DNA of 12,443 nucleotides from an uncultured Spirochaetia bacterium (GTDB lineage: Bacteria > Spirochaetota > CALGPD01): the NCBI GenBank assembly GCA_937960625.1, contig CALGPD010000167.1, positions 1 to 12,443 of the forward strand, in the 5' to 3' direction. The notes beneath the pieces were generated by a model, which did not search any database, had not been told where the DNA came from, and saw only the letters and a program-made list of their open reading frames with translations. A program made the position numbers and the translations under genes. Positions 1 through 6,887 of the stretch are shown here, piece after piece. Within the stretch, counting starts at the first letter, position 1, and the number at the start of each line of letters is the position of its first letter.

Positions 1-173
1 TTAAAAAGCTTAAAGCTGACGGATGGAAAATACATAATGTTAGGGGCAGCCATTATCAATTTAAACACAGTGAGAAAAATGGCAAGGTTACAGTGCCCCA
101 TCCTAAAAAGGATATACCTACAGGAACGCTGAAAAATATTTTCAAACAAGCTGGCTGGGAATGGAGGAAATAA
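1..173 (+). CDS. hicA: HicA-type mRNA interferase toxin, C-terminal part
   Basis: The gene enters from the left edge; the open frame starts at base 3 and gives 56 C-terminal residues ending at TAA 171-173. Visible are GW (residues 7-8 of the fragment), RGSHYQFKH with the histidine expected to be catalytic in HicA, then VTVPHPKKDIPTGTLKNIFK and a final QAGW. This is the hallmark C-terminal half of the small double-stranded-RNA-binding HicA fold, which cleaves mRNA when free of its antitoxin. Only about 20-25 N-terminal residues should be missing, judging by the family length of about 60-80. A hicB gene follows after a single base, so the two form one toxin-first operon, as is usual for hicAB. 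Identification is firm; activity cannot be judged without the missing start. Confidence 0.9.
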   Translation, partial: KKLKADGWKIHNVRGSHYQFKHSEKNGKVTVPHPKKDIPTGTLKNIFKQAGWEWRK

Positions 174-174
174 C

Positions 175-573
175 GTGAATTATCCCGTTGTTATTCACAA
201 AGATGAAGACAGTGATTTCGGAGTAACTGTGCCGGATTTACCGGGTTGTTTTTCTGCCGGAGAAACAATTGAAAAAGCAATAGAGAACGTAAAAGAAGCA
301 ATAATTTGTCATGTGGAAGGTATGCAGTTAGATAATGAAGAAATACAGCTTCCAACAAACATTGACAAACACAGGAATAATGAGGATTATAAACACGGTG
401 TGTGGGCTTTGGTTAAAATTGATTTTTCAGAGATTCAGGGAAAAGCCAAGAGAGTGAATGTAACTATTCCTGAAAATTTATTATATAAAATAGATAGTTA
501 CGCTAAAAAACAAGGTGAAACCCGTTCCGGTTTATTGGTGTCAGCCGCAATGGAGTACATTTCTAAACATTAA
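175..573 (+). CDS. hicB: HicB-type antitoxin with C-terminal ribbon-helix-helix domain
   Basis: A 132-residue antitoxin partner of the upstream hicA. Residues about 1-60 form the HicB partial RNase H-like fold, with the typical run GVTVPDLPGCFSAGET and a following helix (EKAIENVKEAI). Residues about 93-131 (RVNVTIPENLLYKIDSYAKK, then SGLLVSAAMEYI) read as a ribbon-helix-helix DNA-binding domain, so it should both neutralise HicA and autoregulate the operon. The start is GTG at 175, one base after the hicA stop. GGAGG at 163-167, inside the end of hicA, lies 7 nt upstream and fixes this start. Translational coupling to hicA is therefore likely. The operon promoter is outside the window. Confidence 0.92.
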   Translation: MNYPVVIHKDEDSDFGVTVPDLPGCFSAGETIEKAIENVKEAIICHVEGMQLDNEEIQLPTNIDKHRNNEDYKHGVWALVKIDFSEIQGKAKRVNVTIPENLLYKIDSYAKKQGETRSGLLVSAAMEYISKH

Positions 574-759
574 CGTTTAAAATTCAATTTTATTCCCCAA
601 TTAGATAAAATTCATCGGTAATTTTAATTGAATTAAAGAGAAGAAAAAGCTACCCGCTGATACGCACCGATTGGATACGGATTGAATGGAGTAAGAAAAC
701 GTTGCTTTTAGTATAAAAATGTTTATTCTGAATGAGCTGGTTTTGTTATTTTTAAAATT
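574..759. other. Intergenic spacer with repeat-like stretch
   Basis: There is no convincing gene and no G+C-rich terminator hairpin after hicB. A weak dyad, AATTCAATT near 581 against AATTGAATT near 628, could form an AT hairpin. Bases 651-690 are less AT-rich and internally repetitive: GATACG occurs at 659-664 and 674-679, and GATTG at 669-673 and 680-684. This pattern resembles the ACGGATT-type dispersed intergenic repeats seen in many bacterial genomes, but that is from memory. A weak promoter candidate, TTGCTT 702-707 and TATTCT 724-729, precedes the next gene. Confidence 0.4.
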
Positions 760-1020
760 ATGTCAACAAATCAATATAAATCAAAGATAAAAAAAGTATT
801 ACAGGAAAAGAACTCTGCGCATACTCTTGAAAGTATTGTTCTTGAAATGTCGGAAAAAGGGTTTCAAAAGCAAATTATTTATGATTTATTCCATGAGATA
901 TACAGGGAGGAGAACGATGACAGTAAAATTGACCCTCTGCTGGATATTCTGGACAGACTCGTTGGTTGGTGCCATAAACAAGCAATATTATTGCCGGACG
1001 AGGAAGTAAAACAGGGCTAA
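760..1020 (+). CDS. Orphan 86-residue protein of unknown function
   Basis: I do not recognise a named family. The predicted product is small, soluble and mostly helical, with a charged N-terminus (KSKIKKVLQEKN), a central helix-rich section (SIVLEMSEKGFQKQIIYDLF), and a distinctive C-terminal segment DPLLDILDRLVGWCHKQAILLPDEE. Small stand-alone proteins ending in a similar acidic, GWC-containing segment exist in accessory regions as far as I recall, with no known role. There is no Shine-Dalgarno motif before the ATG. It sits 13 nt before the GNAT gene in the same direction, so the two may be co-transcribed. Coding status is supported by regular codon composition and good composition of the peptide, but not by homology I can prove. 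Confidence 0.6.
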   Translation: MSTNQYKSKIKKVLQEKNSAHTLESIVLEMSEKGFQKQIIYDLFHEIYREENDDSKIDPLLDILDRLVGWCHKQAILLPDEEVKQG

Positions 1021-1033
1021 GTTTTTTAGTATT

Positions 1034-1486
1034 ATGAAGGAATCTGTATTGAAATATATAAAAATACAAAGAATAGCAGAAGATGATATTCCTGAGGTTG
1101 TTGATGTTTGGTATCAAGCTTCAATACATGCTCATGGTTTTATTCCCGACAGTTATTGGAAAGCAAACAAAGAACTGATGAAGAATAAATACATTCCTAT
1201 GTCTGAAACGTACATAGCAAAAAATGGAGAAAAAATTTTAGGCTTTATTTCTTTGATGGATGATTACCTCGCTGCACTTTTCGTTAGGCCTGAATTACAG
1301 GGAAGGGGTGTCGGCAGTTCGTTGTTAAACTATACAAAGAACATCCGTAACAGCCTTAAGTTAAAAGTGTTCTGCAAAAACGAAAAAAGCATAGAATTTT
1401 ATAAATCCAGAGGTTTTTCAGTAAGTTCAGAGTCCAAAGACAAAGAAACGGAAGAAAACGAGTTTGTTATGCAATGGCATGAATAA
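1034..1486 (+). CDS. GNAT family N-acetyltransferase (YjaB/YiaC-like)
   Basis: A 150-residue single-domain GNAT enzyme expected to move an acetyl group from acetyl-CoA to an amine. The acetyl-CoA pyrophosphate loop is clear: ALFVRPELQGRGVGSSLL, with the Q/R-x-x-G-x-G motif at residues 89-94. The late FYKSRGF (122-128) is the usual GNAT beta-bulge segment. The N-terminal layout (HGFIPDSYW near 34-42) and the LFVRP strand resemble the E. coli YjaB/YiaC subgroup; the substrate cannot be inferred. The start is uncertain: ATG 1034 has no ribosome-binding site, whereas TTG 1049 has AAGGA (1037-1041) 7 nt upstream and would give a protein beginning MKYIKIQRIAEDDI, like typical relatives. It is probably co-transcribed with the orphan gene before it. 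Confidence 0.88.
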   Translation: MKESVLKYIKIQRIAEDDIPEVVDVWYQASIHAHGFIPDSYWKANKELMKNKYIPMSETYIAKNGEKILGFISLMDDYLAALFVRPELQGRGVGSSLLNYTKNIRNSLKLKVFCKNEKSIEFYKSRGFSVSSESKDKETEENEFVMQWHE

Positions 1487-1603
1487 AAACAACGAAATAA
1501 TCGGAATAGAAATTCTGCGGGCAAGTAATTATATTAGGATAATTTATTAGAATCAGTGCAGGCAAAATTATTAACTGTTAGTTGAATCGAAATTTGAATA
1601 CCT

Positions 1604-1687
1604 TATCTGTGTTGCATCTAGGTGATCTGTGTGAAATTCTTTAATCCTCTTTTTTCGAGTATTTCGTATCTTTAGTGGTGAAAAATT
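1604..1687. repeat. Degenerate dispersed-repeat-like stretch
   Basis: ATCTGTGT occurs twice (1605-1612 and 1625-1632), separated by GCATCTAGG-like spacing, followed by TTTCGTATCTTTAGTGGTGAAAA (about 1663-1685 with one interruption in my reading of its layout). Phrases of the type ATCTGTG...ATCTGTG and TTTCGT.TCTTT.GTGGTGAAAA recur between genes in many bacterial genomes as short non-coding repeats; this copy looks decayed. The recognition is from memory, and copy number in this genome is unknown. Confidence 0.35.
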
Positions 1688-1754
1688 AAATACATAGAAT
1701 TTTTTTAAGGATTTTTATTATTTACGAGGTTTTCTGAGAATTGGAAAGGTTTTA

Positions 1755-1925
1755 TTAAATAATACTTAAAAAAATATGTCTGTATTTTATTTCGTTGGTT
1801 ATATCTATCATGTCATTTTCCGCTCTGGTGGCTTCTGAATAACTAACGTACCTTTGATATTCATTCACGTTCATGCTCTGGTTCTCTTCGTTTTCTATAT
1901 TAATCCTCGTTAAGTGGTAATACAT
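1755..1925 (-). CDS. Possible 56-residue small protein, unknown function
   Basis: A weakly supported short gene. The minus-strand ATG at 1925-1923 is preceded by GGAG (complement of 1932-1935) at a 6-nt spacing, which is a good ribosome-binding site for this genome. The product would begin MYYHLTRINIENEENQS and is polar and acidic in the middle, with a more hydrophobic tail (RHIFLSII). No family is recognised and there is no signal peptide or clear membrane segment. A TACAAT hexamer occurs just upstream on the minus strand but I see no matching -35 box. It lies alone in a long intergenic region, so it could equally be a chance frame or a decayed gene remnant. Confidence 0.3.
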   Translation of the reverse strand: MYYHLTRINIENEENQSMNVNEYQRYVSYSEATRAENDMIDITNEIKYRHIFLSII

Positions 1926-2109
1926 AATTTTCTCCACACTAATATTGTACGAACAAAATTCTACATTCCTGTTTTTATTTTCGGCATTTTTTTCAACATA
2001 GTAATTAAAATATCAAAAACCATACCAAATTCTATTAAATATTAACACCGTAATTGATTATTTAGCCGGAATTTATACGGGTACTTGATAAAGAAAGGTT
2101 AAATTTTAA

Positions 2110-2127
2110 TTATTTTTGCAAAAATAA
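2110..2127. repeat. 18-bp perfect palindrome downstream of cinA
   Basis: TTATTTTTGCAAAAATAA reads the same on both strands and lies about 38 bp beyond the cinA stop codon. As RNA it would give only a weak AU stem with no space for a loop, so it is a poor terminator. A protein-binding site is possible but unproven. Confidence 0.4.
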
Positions 2128-2165
2128 CACACTCTTTTGTATCTTTTTTGCAATACTTACGTTTT

Positions 2166-3389
2166 TCAGGTTTTCTCAAGCATACGATTTAAAATGCCTA
2201 ATGCGTAATACGCTGTGCGTAAACGCACAGTTTCACGTTTTCCGGGTAATACAAAGCGGAAAGCTTTTGTTTTTTCCGGCCCTGCTATTCCTATCCACAC
2301 AGTGCCCACGGGTTTTTCATCGCTTCCGCCGTCCGGTCCTGCTATTCCTGAAATTGCAATCGCAAAGTCAGTGCCGAATATTTTTCTTCCGTTGTCCGCC
2401 AATTCGGTTACACATTGTTCGCTCACAGCTCCGAAATCCTTTATTGTTGTAGGATTAACCTTTAAAAAATTCATTTTCATTTCATTTGAATAAACTATTG
2501 CCCCGCCAACGTAATATTTGCTTGATCCCGGTATATCAGTTAATAGTTTTCCTATTAATCCTCCGGTGCAGGATTCTATTGTACATAAGTTTAACGAGTT
2601 CTCCTTTAATAATCCGCCAATTAATTCAGGCAGACTTTCTTCATCCCACCCCCATATATTATCTTCGTATACTTGTATAACCTTATTTTTTGTTTTTTCA
2701 AGGATTTTTTTTGCGTTTTTTCCTTTAATACTGACATTTAGGTGAATTCCGTCTTCACGGAAACGGGTACCCCATTTCATGTTTTCCGTTTCAATCTTTT
2801 CTCTGAATAATTCGTTTAGATACGCTTCTGCCAGATTTTGCGTTTTGGCTGTAAATGAATATGTATCAATGATTTTTTTCATGTCCAGCTTTTTTAAAAC
2901 ATAATTTTTAAATAAATATTCAGCCTGCTCAGGAACGCCGGGCAGAGTGAATATTTGGGTATGCCTGTAATTTATATAAAATCCGGATGCAGTGCCTTTT
3001 TTATTTAAGATTATTTCCGAGGTCTTGGGGAAAAAAGCCTGCCTGTCATTGTCTTTCGAGTACTTAAACCCAAACCTTTTAAATAAATTTTTAATTCTCA
3101 TCAGTTCTTCTTCGTTTATCATCAGGGGCAGTTCTAATGCGGAGCTGAAAGCATAACGGGTTAAATCATCATCTGTTGGGCCTAAACCTCCTGTTGTAAT
3201 AATTAGTTCAGAGTCATTTATCGCGTTTACTATGCTTCTTATAAGCCTGTCAATATCATCAGGAATAATCTCAATTCGAACAACTTCAATTCCGTATGAA
3301 GTTAACTCCTCCGCAATCAATTTACCGTTGGTTTCGTAATATTCACCTTTAACGAGTTCTTCACCGATTGCAAGAATAACGCATTTCAT
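2166..3389 (-). CDS. cinA: CinA-like protein: MoCF-like domain plus nicotinamide-nucleotide amidase domain
   Basis: A 407-residue protein with the standard two-domain CinA build and length. The N-terminal domain (about 1-170) starts MKCVILAIGEELVKGE and carries ITTGGLGPTDDD (about 64-75), the conserved COG1058/MoCF-like site linked to ADP-ribose pyrophosphatase activity. A middle segment includes LPGVPEQ (about 149-155). The C-terminal domain (about 255-405) has IESCTGG with the serine expected to be the nucleophile, VGGAIVYSNEMK, and SGIAGPDGGSDEKPVGTVWI, matching PncC-type NMN deamidase, which turns nicotinamide mononucleotide into nicotinate mononucleotide for NAD recycling. The ATG overlaps the argS stop as TAATG, with GGAG inside the end of argS about 8 nt upstream, so it is translationally coupled to argS. 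Confidence 0.95.
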   Translation of the reverse strand: MKCVILAIGEELVKGEYYETNGKLIAEELTSYGIEVVRIEIIPDDIDRLIRSIVNAINDSELIITTGGLGPTDDDLTRYAFSSALELPLMINEEELMRIKNLFKRFGFKYSKDNDRQAFFPKTSEIILNKKGTASGFYINYRHTQIFTLPGVPEQAEYLFKNYVLKKLDMKKIIDTYSFTAKTQNLAEAYLNELFREKIETENMKWGTRFREDGIHLNVSIKGKNAKKILEKTKNKVIQVYEDNIWGWDEESLPELIGGLLKENSLNLCTIESCTGGLIGKLLTDIPGSSKYYVGGAIVYSNEMKMNFLKVNPTTIKDFGAVSEQCVTELADNGRKIFGTDFAIAISGIAGPDGGSDEKPVGTVWIGIAGPEKTKAFRFVLPGKRETVRLRTAYYALGILNRMLEKT

Positions 3390-4975
3390 TACATTCTCTC
3401 CGGAGCATTTATTCCTAATAAACCGAGAAGAGTTTCAAGCGCTTGTCTTACACTAAAAACAATGAACATACGCATTTGCGTTGTATTTAAATCGTTTTCA
3501 TCAATGACTTTACATGATTCATAAAATTTGTGAAATAGTGTAGCTATATCGAGCAGGTAATTCGTTACTCTGTGCGGTTCAAGCTGTTTAGCAGCATCGA
3601 GTATTTCTTCAGGGTATTTTAGAATTTTAACGATTAAATCTCTTTCTGCGTCCTGAAATTCTACAGGTTCAAACTTAAAAGTTATTTCAACGTTCTTTTC
3701 CTGTGCTTTTTTTACAATACTGTTCATGCGCGCAAAAGCATATTGAATATAAAACACCGGGTTATCGCTTGATTTTTTTTGAGCAAGGGCAAGGTCGAAA
3801 TCAAGAGGTGTGTCTGCTTTTATTGCTGTTAAAAAGTACCGCGTTGCATCTGTTCCTATTTCTTTAATTACTTCAGAAAGAGTAATCATTGTGCCGGTGC
3901 GTTTTGATAGCCTGACCGGTTCACCTTCTCTGAACAGAGAAACAAGCTGACCGATTATAACGTCAAACTTAACTTTTTTTTCTGATAAGGCATTGACAGC
4001 AGCTTTAATTCGTTTTATATATCCATGATGGTCAGCGCCGAAAAAATTAATAATTTTATTATAACCGCGATTAATTTTTGTTTTATGATAAGCAATGTCA
4101 GGTGAGAAATATGTATAATTGCCGTCTGATTTAATCAACACTCGGTCTTTATCATCTCCGTATTCAGTTGACTTAAACCATAATGCATCTTCCTGTTCAT
4201 ATGTAAGGCCCTTACTTTTCAAATCTTCTATTACTTTTTTAACATTATTTTTGTCGTGTAATTCTTTTTTTTCACTAAAATAATTGTCAAACTCAACCCT
4301 GAACTCTGATAAAGTTTGTTTTTGCTGCTCAAGAAAAAAGTCAATAGGCTCACCGCCATAATCCAAAACCTCTTTAACGTATTCACCGTGATAGCCGTCT
4401 TCGGGAACAGGTTCATTGTTTTTTAAGGCTTCAACTGTTTTATTAAGATTTTTAACCTGAACTCCGGCATCATTAACGTAAAACTCCCTGAAAACCGTAT
4501 ATCCAGCCCATTTCAAAATTCTAGAAAGCGTATCTCCTAATGCCGCCCATCTACCATGCCCGATATGTAAAGGCCCTGTTGGATTCGCGCTTACATATTC
4601 AAAAATTATTTTTTCTTTTTGTTCTTTAGGTTTGGAATAGTTTTCTTTTTGTTCTTGTATGGTTTTTAATTCATGGAAAAGAACTTCATTTGAAAGGAAT
4701 ATGTTTATAAAACCCGGTTTAACCACATCGACTTTTTCATATTTATCATTTTTTTCCAGTTCGGCTTTGATTTGCCCGGCAATTTCAAACGGATTTTTTT
4801 TGAGAATTTTTGCAAGCTGCATTGCAGCCGGAGTAGAGTAATCACCAAATTTTCTTTCTTTTGGGTATTCAATTTTCGCGCCTTTTGTTTTAATAAAATC
4901 AAGTATCTGTTCATTTTCATTAAAAATATTTTTAAGAATTGTGTGTACGTTATTTTGAAGCTCAATATTTAGCAT
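3389..4975 (-). CDS. argS: Arginyl-tRNA synthetase
   Basis: A 528-residue class I synthetase that charges tRNA-Arg in the cytoplasm. Domains in order: an N-terminal Add1-type tRNA-binding domain (about 1-110, with KFGDYSTPAAM), the catalytic Rossmann core with EYVSANPTGPLHIGHGRWAA (HIGH at 137-140), FGADHHGYIKR (about 312-322) and the degenerate KMSKS region RLSKRTG at 355-361, and an all-helical DALR anticodon-binding domain (about 408-528) ending in the family-typical LLGINAPERM. ArgS often lacks a canonical KMSKS, so the RLSKR version is normal. The ATG at 4975 has AGGA (complement of 4982-4985) 6 nt upstream. It is the first gene of an argS-cinA operon with a promoter at 4999-5027. Confidence 0.97.
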   Translation of the reverse strand: MLNIELQNNVHTILKNIFNENEQILDFIKTKGAKIEYPKERKFGDYSTPAAMQLAKILKKNPFEIAGQIKAELEKNDKYEKVDVVKPGFINIFLSNEVLFHELKTIQEQKENYSKPKEQKEKIIFEYVSANPTGPLHIGHGRWAALGDTLSRILKWAGYTVFREFYVNDAGVQVKNLNKTVEALKNNEPVPEDGYHGEYVKEVLDYGGEPIDFFLEQQKQTLSEFRVEFDNYFSEKKELHDKNNVKKVIEDLKSKGLTYEQEDALWFKSTEYGDDKDRVLIKSDGNYTYFSPDIAYHKTKINRGYNKIINFFGADHHGYIKRIKAAVNALSEKKVKFDVIIGQLVSLFREGEPVRLSKRTGTMITLSEVIKEIGTDATRYFLTAIKADTPLDFDLALAQKKSSDNPVFYIQYAFARMNSIVKKAQEKNVEITFKFEPVEFQDAERDLIVKILKYPEEILDAAKQLEPHRVTNYLLDIATLFHKFYESCKVIDENDLNTTQMRMFIVFSVRQALETLLGLLGINAPERM

Positions 4976-4998
4976 ATAATATCCTGTATTTTTTTTTA

Positions 4999-5027
4999 AA
5001 TATATTCAATAAAAAATATCATTTCAA
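4999..5027 (-). promoter_or_regulatory. Sigma70-type promoter of argS-cinA
   Basis: On the minus strand TTGAAA (complement of 5022-5027) is followed after exactly 17 nt by TATATT (complement of 4999-5004). Transcription would start near 4992 and give a leader of about 17 nt that just contains the AGGA ribosome-binding site of argS. Position, spacing and box quality agree well. Confidence 0.6.
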
Positions 5028-5244
5028 CAAGCATATTGTTTTTTTCAACATTAAGTATTTTCTGATATTTTTATTTTCAAGTTAATTTTTTAATGCTTGT
5101 TTAATAAATAAATACCTAACAAAAGTTTTGTTAAAAAGAATACCGGAATGATATTTAATATAAATATTAAATATTTGTAATATTTTTGAAAAATTTTGTG
5201 CAAAATTGATTTTTTTTATGCAAAAATAGATTCTAAAATTGTGC
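5028..5244. promoter_or_regulatory. Divergent spacer with several dyads
   Basis: No gene is seen here. The spacer between argS and the acyl-CoA ligase contains three compact dyads: TAACAAAAGTTTTGTTA (5117-5133, 8-bp arms around one base), an AT-only dyad with 11-bp arms 5151-5161 and 5164-5174, and AATTTTG-TG-CAAAATT (5192-5207). There is also a long-range pair AACAAGCAT (5026-5034) and ATGCTTGTT (5093-5101), whose left arm touches the argS -35 box. They may be binding sites of a regulator of the ligase, but in DNA this AT-rich some dyads arise by chance. Confidence 0.35.
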
Positions 5245-5271
5245 TTGACAAAATTTGGTTTTAAATTTAAT
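5245..5271 (+). promoter_or_regulatory. Candidate promoter of the acyl-CoA ligase gene
   Basis: A consensus TTGACA (5245-5250) is followed after 15 nt by TTTAAT (5266-5271). The short spacer is a weakness. Transcription would start around 5278-5280, giving a leader of about 25 nt before the TTG at 5305. Because these boxes lie inside the frame that could be read further upstream, they argue for the shorter protein. Confidence 0.45.
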
Positions 5272-5304
5272 CTTATTCTTGCTAATAAAAAGATTGGAGC
5301 GGCT

Positions 5305-6819
5305 TTGAACTTTAGGGATTTATTGGAAGAACTTGCGTTAAAGCATAAAAATCGAACAGCAGTTTTATGCGATGGAATGTCTTTGACTTATGCAGAATTA
5401 CTGCATAAATCAAAGGAATTTGCATCCGGATTAAGAAATTCCGGGCTAAGAACGGGAAATAAAGTCGGTTTATTAATGTATAACCGTACCGAATTTGTAA
5501 TTGCCTTTTTCGGCACAATATTAGCCGGAGGAATTGTTGTACCCATTAATCCGTTTTTCATTCCTGAAGAAGTCGAATATATTTTACGTCATAGCGAGGC
5601 GCATTTCTTTGTATCATCAAAAGAGTTTTCTGAATACATTGATTATGTTGATAAATACATTGATGATATTCAACTCATTGTTGCGGCTGATTATAAAAAA
5701 TCAATAGATAAAATCAAAAAATTTAATGAAATATATTATAAAAGAGATTCATATTTTCCTGAAGTTCCTGAAAACGAACCTTGCGCAATTATGTATTCTT
5801 CAGGTACGGAGGGAGCATTAAAAGGCGCTTTGTTTAGCAGCAAGAATTTAATAAGTAATGCGATATCCACTCAGCAAATATTAAACATTAATAAAAGTGA
5901 TAAGGTTGTAACTTTTCTTCCTTTATTTCATCCATTTTCTATTACTGTTGGTTTATTGACTGTGCTTGAATCCGGCGGCACAATCATACTCGTTGATAAT
6001 AAACAGCCATTTAAGAAACTCGTTAAAACGGTTTTTGTTAAAAGAGTTACAATATTTATTGGTATTCCTCAGGTCTTTAATTTATTATCAAATATAAAAA
6101 CATCGAGAATATTAAAATTTATCAATCCTGTAAGGTTTTGCATTTCGGGAGGTTCTCCGTTACCAATAGGAGTTATGGAAGAATTTGAAACCCGGTATAA
6201 AATCCCCATAATCGAAGGCTATGGACTACTTGAAGCGGGCCCGGTTGTGTCCTTAAACCCAACGGATAAACGAGAGCGTAAACCCGGAAGTGTGGGTAAA
6301 ATAATTCCTTCCGTGCAGGCAAGAATTTTAAGCATGAATAAAAAGCAAGTTAAAGCCGGTGAGCCGGGAGAAATAGCAATTAAAGGCGAAAGTGTTATGT
6401 TGGGCTATTTCAAGGATCAAGGTGCAACGAAAAACGCATATCATAAAAGCTGGTTTTTAACCGGAGATATTGGAAAATTTGATGATGATGGTTATTTATA
6501 TATATTAGACCGTAAATCCGATATGATCAGCATAAACGGAAAAATATTGTTTGCCCGAAATCTGGAAGAAATATTACATGAACATGAAGATATTGAAGAG
6601 TGCGCTGTTGTGGGTTTAGGTAATAAGCAAAACGATAAAAAACCCGTTGCTATTATTGTATTAAAGCAGGGAGCAACGTTAAATTCTTCAACCATTATAT
6701 CTTTTTTAAATGAAAAGAATGCCCCGTATCTTCCTGAACAGATTGAATTCTGGGAAGAACTTCCGAGAAGCTCAACTGGAAAAATTCTTAAACGGGAAAT
6801 CATTAAAACCCTGTCTTAA
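5305..6819 (+). CDS. AMP-forming acyl-CoA ligase (fatty-acid/acyl-CoA synthetase family)
   Basis: A 504-residue ANL-superfamily enzyme that activates a carboxylic acid as an acyl-adenylate and passes it to CoA. Motifs: phosphate loop YSSGTEGALKGALFS (164-178), IEGYGLLEAGPVVS (303-316), the hinge region TGDIGKFDDDGYLYILDRKSD (386-406), and LPRSSTGKILKRE (486-498) with the adenylation lysine K493. Oddities: the loop has GTEGALKG where GTTGxPKG is usual, and the GYGxTE motif reads GYGLLE, with Leu for Thr. The frame is open back to TTG 5239, but TTG 5305 is preferred: GGAG (5296-5299) lies 5 nt upstream, the protein then begins MNFRDLLEEL as relatives do, and a TTGACA box lies in the extension. 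The substrate is unknown; medium or long fatty acids are the family guess. It reads towards hisE with a 68-nt gap and no clear terminator. Confidence 0.9.
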   Translation: MNFRDLLEELALKHKNRTAVLCDGMSLTYAELLHKSKEFASGLRNSGLRTGNKVGLLMYNRTEFVIAFFGTILAGGIVVPINPFFIPEEVEYILRHSEAHFFVSSKEFSEYIDYVDKYIDDIQLIVAADYKKSIDKIKKFNEIYYKRDSYFPEVPENEPCAIMYSSGTEGALKGALFSSKNLISNAISTQQILNINKSDKVVTFLPLFHPFSITVGLLTVLESGGTIILVDNKQPFKKLVKTVFVKRVTIFIGIPQVFNLLSNIKTSRILKFINPVRFCISGGSPLPIGVMEEFETRYKIPIIEGYGLLEAGPVVSLNPTDKRERKPGSVGKIIPSVQARILSMNKKQVKAGEPGEIAIKGESVMLGYFKDQGATKNAYHKSWFLTGDIGKFDDDGYLYILDRKSDMISINGKILFARNLEEILHEHEDIEECAVVGLGNKQNDKKPVAIIVLKQGATLNSSTIISFLNEKNAPYLPEQIEFWEELPRSSTGKILKREIIKTLS

Positions 6820-6846
6820 CAATATTTAAATAATCCTGTTCTTTAT

Positions 6847-6876
6847 TTGTTTTTCAAATCATTTCATGAATATTAT
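6847..6876 (+). promoter_or_regulatory. Candidate promoter of hisE-hisG
   Basis: TTGTTT (6847-6852) and TATTAT (6871-6876) are 18 nt apart. The predicted transcription start near 6883 lies only about 5 nt before the hisE ATG, which fits the absence of any Shine-Dalgarno motif there. The -35 box matches consensus only in its first three bases. Confidence 0.4.
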
Positions 6877-6887
6877 ATTTGTCATCT

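Larger units (their letters stand above)
1487..2165. other. Long intergenic region, 679 nt, between GNAT gene and cinA
   Basis: This gap lies between a plus-strand gene end and the 3' end of the argS-cinA operon, so it must receive transcripts from both sides. I see no G+C-rich hairpin with a T-run for either. It contains a repeat-like stretch (1604-1687), a possible minus-strand small gene (1755-1925) and an 18-bp perfect palindrome (2110-2127), each listed separately. The rest is AT-rich with no other support for coding. Confidence 0.5.

Noticed and set aside
875..1117. Minus-strand frame across the orphan and GNAT genes
   Set aside because: No ribosome-binding site or family features, and it overlaps two better-supported plus-strand genes.
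2201..2745. Several overlapping plus-strand frames within cinA
   Set aside because: They have no family features and lie opposite a complete CinA with both domains.
4231..4965. Alternative minus- and plus-strand frames within argS
   Set aside because: Shadow frames of ArgS; they are low-complexity Lys/Asn/Phe-rich peptides with no motifs.
5181..5188. Bacteroidota-type TAnnTTTG promoter boxes (also at 6874-6881 and 2111-2118)
   Set aside because: No TTTG box was found at the right distance in any case, and sigma70-type pairs fit the same genes better; TAnnTTTG is frequent by chance in this AT-rich DNA.
5239..5304. N-terminal 22-residue extension of the acyl-CoA ligase from TTG 5239
   Set aside because: It includes a TTGACA promoter box, has no ribosome-binding site, and adds residues before the normal start of the fold.
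6820..6887. Terminator between the acyl-CoA ligase and hisE
   Set aside because: Only AT-rich sequence without a stable stem followed by a T-run; a TTTG...CAAA pairing is too short.
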